This document shows, one piece after another, positions 5,364-8,449 of a DNA stretch of 8,449 nt. The position numbers and the translations under genes were made by a program. Origin of the DNA: Kiritimatiellia bacterium. GTDB taxonomy: Bacteria; Verrucomicrobiota; Kiritimatiellia; RFP12; UBA1067. The stretch is taken from assembly GCA_017411125.1 (NCBI GenBank), contig JAFPNP010000190.1:1-8449 (forward strand). Reading direction: 5' to 3'. The first letter of the stretch is position 1; each line of letters starts with the position of its first letter. The notes under the pieces are model-generated. The model made no database searches. It worked only from the letters and a program-made list of their open reading frames with translations, and was not told the origin of the DNA.

Positions 5364-7406
5364 ATGCCGTGCAACAGCCGCATGAAGGCGCTGGCGTTTG
5401 CCGCCGCCGCATTTGTCCTGGCTTCGTCGTCCGCCGCCCCGGCGGGCGACGAAGTTCCGCTGTCGTTGTGGCGGATGCCGCTCGTGTGGCCGCGCCACGT
5501 CCAGCTGCGCAACCAGCTGATCGCCGCCATCCGCGCCAACGACGCCGGCGCGATGGAGCGCACGTGCCGCGATGCGCTGAAAATCATCCCCGGCGACGCG
5601 ACTTGGCACTACAACCTAGCCTGCGCCCTCGCGCGGAAAGGCAACTCCGACGGCAAGGCCCTGAACGAACTTGCCAAAGCCATCGACTTCGGCTTCCACG
5701 ACGCCGCCGAAATCGCGGCGGACAAGGACTTCAAGAACATACGCGACCTCCCCAGGTTCGCGGAACTCGTTGGCAGGGCGCGTTCGCTCAAGGGCAAGCC
5801 GGGCGCCGGCCGTCCGGAGCCGGCAACCGCCGTCGTGCGGCCCGGCGGAAAGTTTACTCTGGAAGAAGCCAACCTCGGATGGAATTTCGATCTTGGCGTC
5901 TATGAAGCGAACATGAAAATAGGGGATCCGGAACGTCCGATCGCCCCGCAGGCTGCCGACTTCGGGAAGTCGAAACCGACCGCGCCGGAACGACCTTACG
6001 TGGTCGCCTGGATATCCGAAGGGACGTCGTCCGGCAACACGGGCGACATATACGAAAACCGCGACGACGGACACTCCATGCTCGCGACAGGCGACTTCCC
6101 CGGAATCGCGACCGTGGAACACCACCCCGAAGCCAAGGCCGCAGGAACGGCCACCGACCATCCGTTGACGATCTATTCCGATTGCGCCGTGTTCGGCAAC
6201 GTGTCGCGCGCAAGGGTGGGCGATGCGTTCTGGCGCTCGCTCGGCAGGGCGTCGATGACGGACGCGAACATCGCCGCCAGAATGAACCTGATGTACCTCT
6301 GCAACCAATTCTGGGTCATGCCCGCCCACAAAGACTACGGCCACGAGAACATCGGCGACGTATTCCCCGGCGCCGCGCCCTTCCAGTTCATCACCGTCGG
6401 CTCTTCGTGGTCCGACCAGCCCGCTCTCCGCGCCGCGCTCGCCGCATCGGCCTCGTTTCTCCGTCCGACAAAAGAAGCGATCGTAAAACGCGGCCTAGTC
6501 GGCCCCACTATGCAATGGCTTCTGCGCCGCACCAGGAAAGGCGTGGAGACGGAGGACGACTACCTTTCCCCGAAAGCGCATCCGACCGCCTTCAAGACGG
6601 CATCGCTTGACGCCGTGCGCCTCGTGGAAACGGCGCACGCCCTCCGGCCGGAACAAATCCCGCCGGTCGTCTTGCTCAACATGATAAACTCCAGGGCGAA
6701 CCCGATACGCCATCCCGTGCCAGGACGCGACTATCCCGATGCGGTGGCGGAAACGATGTACGTAACATCCAGCGCGATATGCATCGTGCTGCGCGCCGCA
6801 GAGGGAGTGCGCACGTTCATGTTCCACGCGAGGTCTGCCGGGGCGTCCACGCCATCCACCTTTGCGTGGCGCGTAGTACACGGCGACGCCTCGGCGGTGA
6901 AAATCGCGGAAACGGGCGATCTGCCCGACACCACGCCGGAACGCGGTTTCGCAAAGATAACGATAGACCGGCGCGGAATCACCAACCGCATCGACGTCGC
7001 ATGCTTCGCAAAAGCCGAAGGCACGTCCTGGGGCGCACCGTCGTTCATCTCGTTCTTCCCGATTCCGCAGGAAAAGCGCGTCTACCGACCCGACGGGAAA
7101 ATTGCGTCCATCGACTATTCCAATCCGGACAACGTGTATTCCGACCCGCTGGTCGCCCTTCCGAGACATTGGAAAGACTCCTACTCCTACGACGCTTCCG
7201 GCAAACTGCTTGGCTGGACCCGCAGCGCCAACGGCGCGGAGGTGGCCGCGTTCACGCCCAACGGACTCCGTATCGTGGAACGTCGCGCGGACGGCACGCC
7301 GTCAAAACTCGCGCGCGTGAAGTACGTTCCGCGTCCGTCGAGCGACAGGCTAGAACCGCTGACGCTCACGTACATGGACGACGGCGAACCGTTTGATGTG
7401 AAATGA
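5364..7406 (+). CDS. Secreted TPR protein with a large uncharacterised C-terminal domain
   Basis: 680 residues, starting 8 nt after the GH109-like stop. AAGGTG at 5347-5352 is the only ribosome-site candidate, 11 nt before ATG 5364. ATG 5382 (residue 7) gives a tidier signal peptide but lacks a site. Residues 7-27 are a Sec signal, with likely cleavage APA|G. Residues 45-140 are TPR-like helices (WHYNLACALA, 81-90), ending in DFKNIRDLPRFAELV (122-136), a common close of bacterial TPR arrays. From about 165 to 570 I do not recognise a domain. Landmarks are YENRDDGHSML (230-240), FGNVSRARVGDAFWRS (277-292), FITVGSSWSDQP (342-353) and GLVGPTMQWLLRR (377-389). A C-terminal segment (573-655) carries YRPDGKI, YSYDASGKLLGWTR and RADGTP, resembling beta-hairpin repeats of the YD type. 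I associate this layout with PVC secreted hypothetical proteins. The role is unknown; envelope or glycan work is a guess from context. Confidence 0.85.
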   Translation: MPCNSRMKALAFAAAAFVLASSSAAPAGDEVPLSLWRMPLVWPRHVQLRNQLIAAIRANDAGAMERTCRDALKIIPGDATWHYNLACALARKGNSDGKALNELAKAIDFGFHDAAEIAADKDFKNIRDLPRFAELVGRARSLKGKPGAGRPEPATAVVRPGGKFTLEEANLGWNFDLGVYEANMKIGDPERPIAPQAADFGKSKPTAPERPYVVAWISEGTSSGNTGDIYENRDDGHSMLATGDFPGIATVEHHPEAKAAGTATDHPLTIYSDCAVFGNVSRARVGDAFWRSLGRASMTDANIAARMNLMYLCNQFWVMPAHKDYGHENIGDVFPGAAPFQFITVGSSWSDQPALRAALAASASFLRPTKEAIVKRGLVGPTMQWLLRRTRKGVETEDDYLSPKAHPTAFKTASLDAVRLVETAHALRPEQIPPVVLLNMINSRANPIRHPVPGRDYPDAVAETMYVTSSAICIVLRAAEGVRTFMFHARSAGASTPSTFAWRVVHGDASAVKIAETGDLPDTTPERGFAKITIDRRGITNRIDVACFAKAEGTSWGAPSFISFFPIPQEKRVYRPDGKIASIDYSNPDNVYSDPLVALPRHWKDSYSYDASGKLLGWTRSANGAEVAAFTPNGLRIVERRADGTPSKLARVKYVPRPSSDRLEPLTLTYMDDGEPFDVK

Positions 7407-8362
7407 AGCTCGTCCTCGCCCCTCTCGCCGACTTCACGAACGCCGCATTCCGCAAAATCGCATCCGAACTCGGCGCCGATCTGACGTACACGGAAATGGT
7501 TAGCGCCGCAGCCCTCGCGCACGGTTCCTCCCAGACGCGGCACCTTTTCGAGACGCTTCCGGGCGAAGGCCCCGTTGCATGCCAGATTTTCGGGCACATG
7601 CCCGAAGAACTGGCCTTCGCCGCGCACGAAGCCACGGCGCTTGGACGCTTCGTCGCGATCGACCTGAACGCGGGATGCCCCATGCCCCGCATCCGGCAGG
7701 GAGGCGACGGCGCGGCGCTCGTCCCGCAGCCAGAACTCGTCCACGACCTGCTTGTCGCGATCAAGCGGGAGACGAACCTCCCGGTCACGCTCAAGACCCG
7801 TCCGGGGCCGAGCCCCGACCGCGTCACGCTCTTCGAGCTGCTCGACGCGGCGGAAACCGCCGGATGCGCCGGGTTCACGCTGCATGCGCGGTTCACGTCG
7901 CAGATGCACGGCGGCGACGTGCATCTCGACCTGCTTGCGGAACTCGTGCAACGGGCGCACGTGCCCGTGACCGGAAACGGCGGAGTGCACGACGCGGCCA
8001 CGCTGAAAGCCATGCTCGATACAGGAGTAGACGCCATAATGCTCGGACGCGCCGCCATTACCGATCCTATGCGCTTCAGCACGATGAAAGGACGCGCCGC
8101 ACCGCCGCGAAGAGAGACGTACCTCCGCCACATCGACTACCTTCTCGACCTTCAAGGCAGACTGGCGGCGTCATTTCCCGGCGACCACGTCCCGCCGCCG
8201 GACGAATTCGCGACCGCGCCGCTGCGAAGACATCTGTTCCACTACTTTCGCGGAATCCCCGGCGCCGCCGAAATGCGGCGCCGAATGAACGAAATCCGCA
8301 CGGTCGAGGCAATGCGCGACCTAGCCGCGCTTTTCCCGCCGGACGATTGCACCGCTCCGTGA
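7403..8362 (+). CDS. dus: tRNA-dihydrouridine synthase (Dus family)
   Basis: 319 residues. Dus enzymes are cytoplasmic FMN flavoproteins that reduce uridine to dihydrouridine in tRNA D-loops. Visible motifs are LAPLADFTNAAFR (5-17) for FMN binding, YTEMVSA (29-35), QIFGHMPEE (61-69), DLNAGCP (87-93) with catalytic Cys92, KTRPG (131-135), HARFTSQMHGG (161-171), GNGGVHD (191-197) and AIMLGRAAITDP (211-222). A helical tRNA-binding C-terminal domain follows from about 235. Length is normal for the family. The ATG lies inside the upstream stop (ATGA, 7403-7406) with no strong ribosome site, which points to translational coupling. Two departures from the usual pattern are Arg96 in GCPMPRI, where Lys is commoner, and GNGGV, where NGDI or NGEI is usual. 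The Dus subfamily and target position cannot be set by eye. Confidence 0.92.
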   Translation: MKLVLAPLADFTNAAFRKIASELGADLTYTEMVSAAALAHGSSQTRHLFETLPGEGPVACQIFGHMPEELAFAAHEATALGRFVAIDLNAGCPMPRIRQGGDGAALVPQPELVHDLLVAIKRETNLPVTLKTRPGPSPDRVTLFELLDAAETAGCAGFTLHARFTSQMHGGDVHLDLLAELVQRAHVPVTGNGGVHDAATLKAMLDTGVDAIMLGRAAITDPMRFSTMKGRAAPPRRETYLRHIDYLLDLQGRLAASFPGDHVPPPDEFATAPLRRHLFHYFRGIPGAAEMRRRMNEIRTVEAMRDLAALFPPDDCTAP

Positions 8363-8449
8363 CGCGCCGCCGCAGAATCTGTTCACGGCAAAGCAGACGA
8401 GCGCGACGGCGACCGCGATGAGGAACGCCGACGCGGCGGCAAGCGTCCA
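8321..8449 (-). CDS. C-terminal end of a probable membrane protein (5' part outside window)
   Basis: The minus strand is open from the right edge to TAG at 8321-8323, giving 42 residues. A hydrophobic run, LAAASAFLIAVAVALVCFAV, suits a final transmembrane helix. It is followed by a basic cytoplasmic-type tail ending VRREKRG. Third codon positions are almost all G or C, matching the real genes here. The gene converges on dus and overlaps its last 42 bp. The family cannot be told; a transporter is possible. This explains the otherwise empty 8363-8449. Confidence 0.5.
   Translation of the reverse strand, partial: WTLAAASAFLIAVAVALVCFAVNRFCGGASRSGAIVRREKRG

Noticed and set aside
3904..5412. A 502-codon minus-strand open frame opposite the GH109-like gene
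   Set aside because: Its composition (His, Val, Arg, Ala) is typical of an antisense shadow, and it has no recognisable motif.
1..8449. CRISPR arrays, insertion sequences, tRNA or rRNA genes
   Set aside because: I saw no regularly spaced short repeats, transposase motifs with terminal inverted repeats, or conserved RNA gene sequence. The only repeats are coding-module duplications.

Overview
The window is about 60% GC and densely coding. I infer a PVC-superphylum bacterium, with host-associated Kiritimatiellota or Lentisphaerota-like lineages as the best guess. The grounds are a very long exported protein of tandem LamG-like (concanavalin-fold) modules, a Tat-exported GH109-type Gfo/Idh/MocA enzyme, and an exported TPR protein of a kind I associate with PVC genomes. 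The lineage is inference; no marker gene in the window settles it.

Layout: (1) 1-3687, minus strand: the N-terminal 1229 codons of a giant secreted LamG-like repeat protein, still open at the left edge. It has a good GGAG ribosome binding site, a Sec signal peptide, and a 12-base G homopolymer in the signal-peptide n-region. Visible modules run A-B-A-B-B, and the A-B pair is a tandem duplication with a period of about 1464 bp. (2) 3688-3927: divergent intergenic region with one sigma70-like promoter candidate facing each way and short repeats that could be operators. (3) 3928-5355, plus strand: Tat-exported GH109-like NAD(P)-dependent enzyme. (4) 5364-7406: secreted protein with a TPR segment and a large uncharacterised domain. 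(5) 7403-8362: tRNA-dihydrouridine synthase, overlapping the previous gene by ATGA. (6) 8321-8449, minus strand: the C-terminal end of a probable membrane protein, convergent with and overlapping the dus gene.

Genes 3-5 look like one operon, with an 8-nt gap, then a 4-nt overlap, and no terminator seen between them. Two members are exported and plausibly take part in glycan use at the cell envelope; the dus gene is housekeeping and probably rides along by translational coupling.

The most notable observation is the G12 tract. A length of 12 keeps the LamG protein in frame, whereas 10, 11 or 13 run into a stop within a few codons. This is the architecture of a phase-variable (contingency) surface protein. 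An assembly error in the homopolymer cannot be excluded from one sequence.
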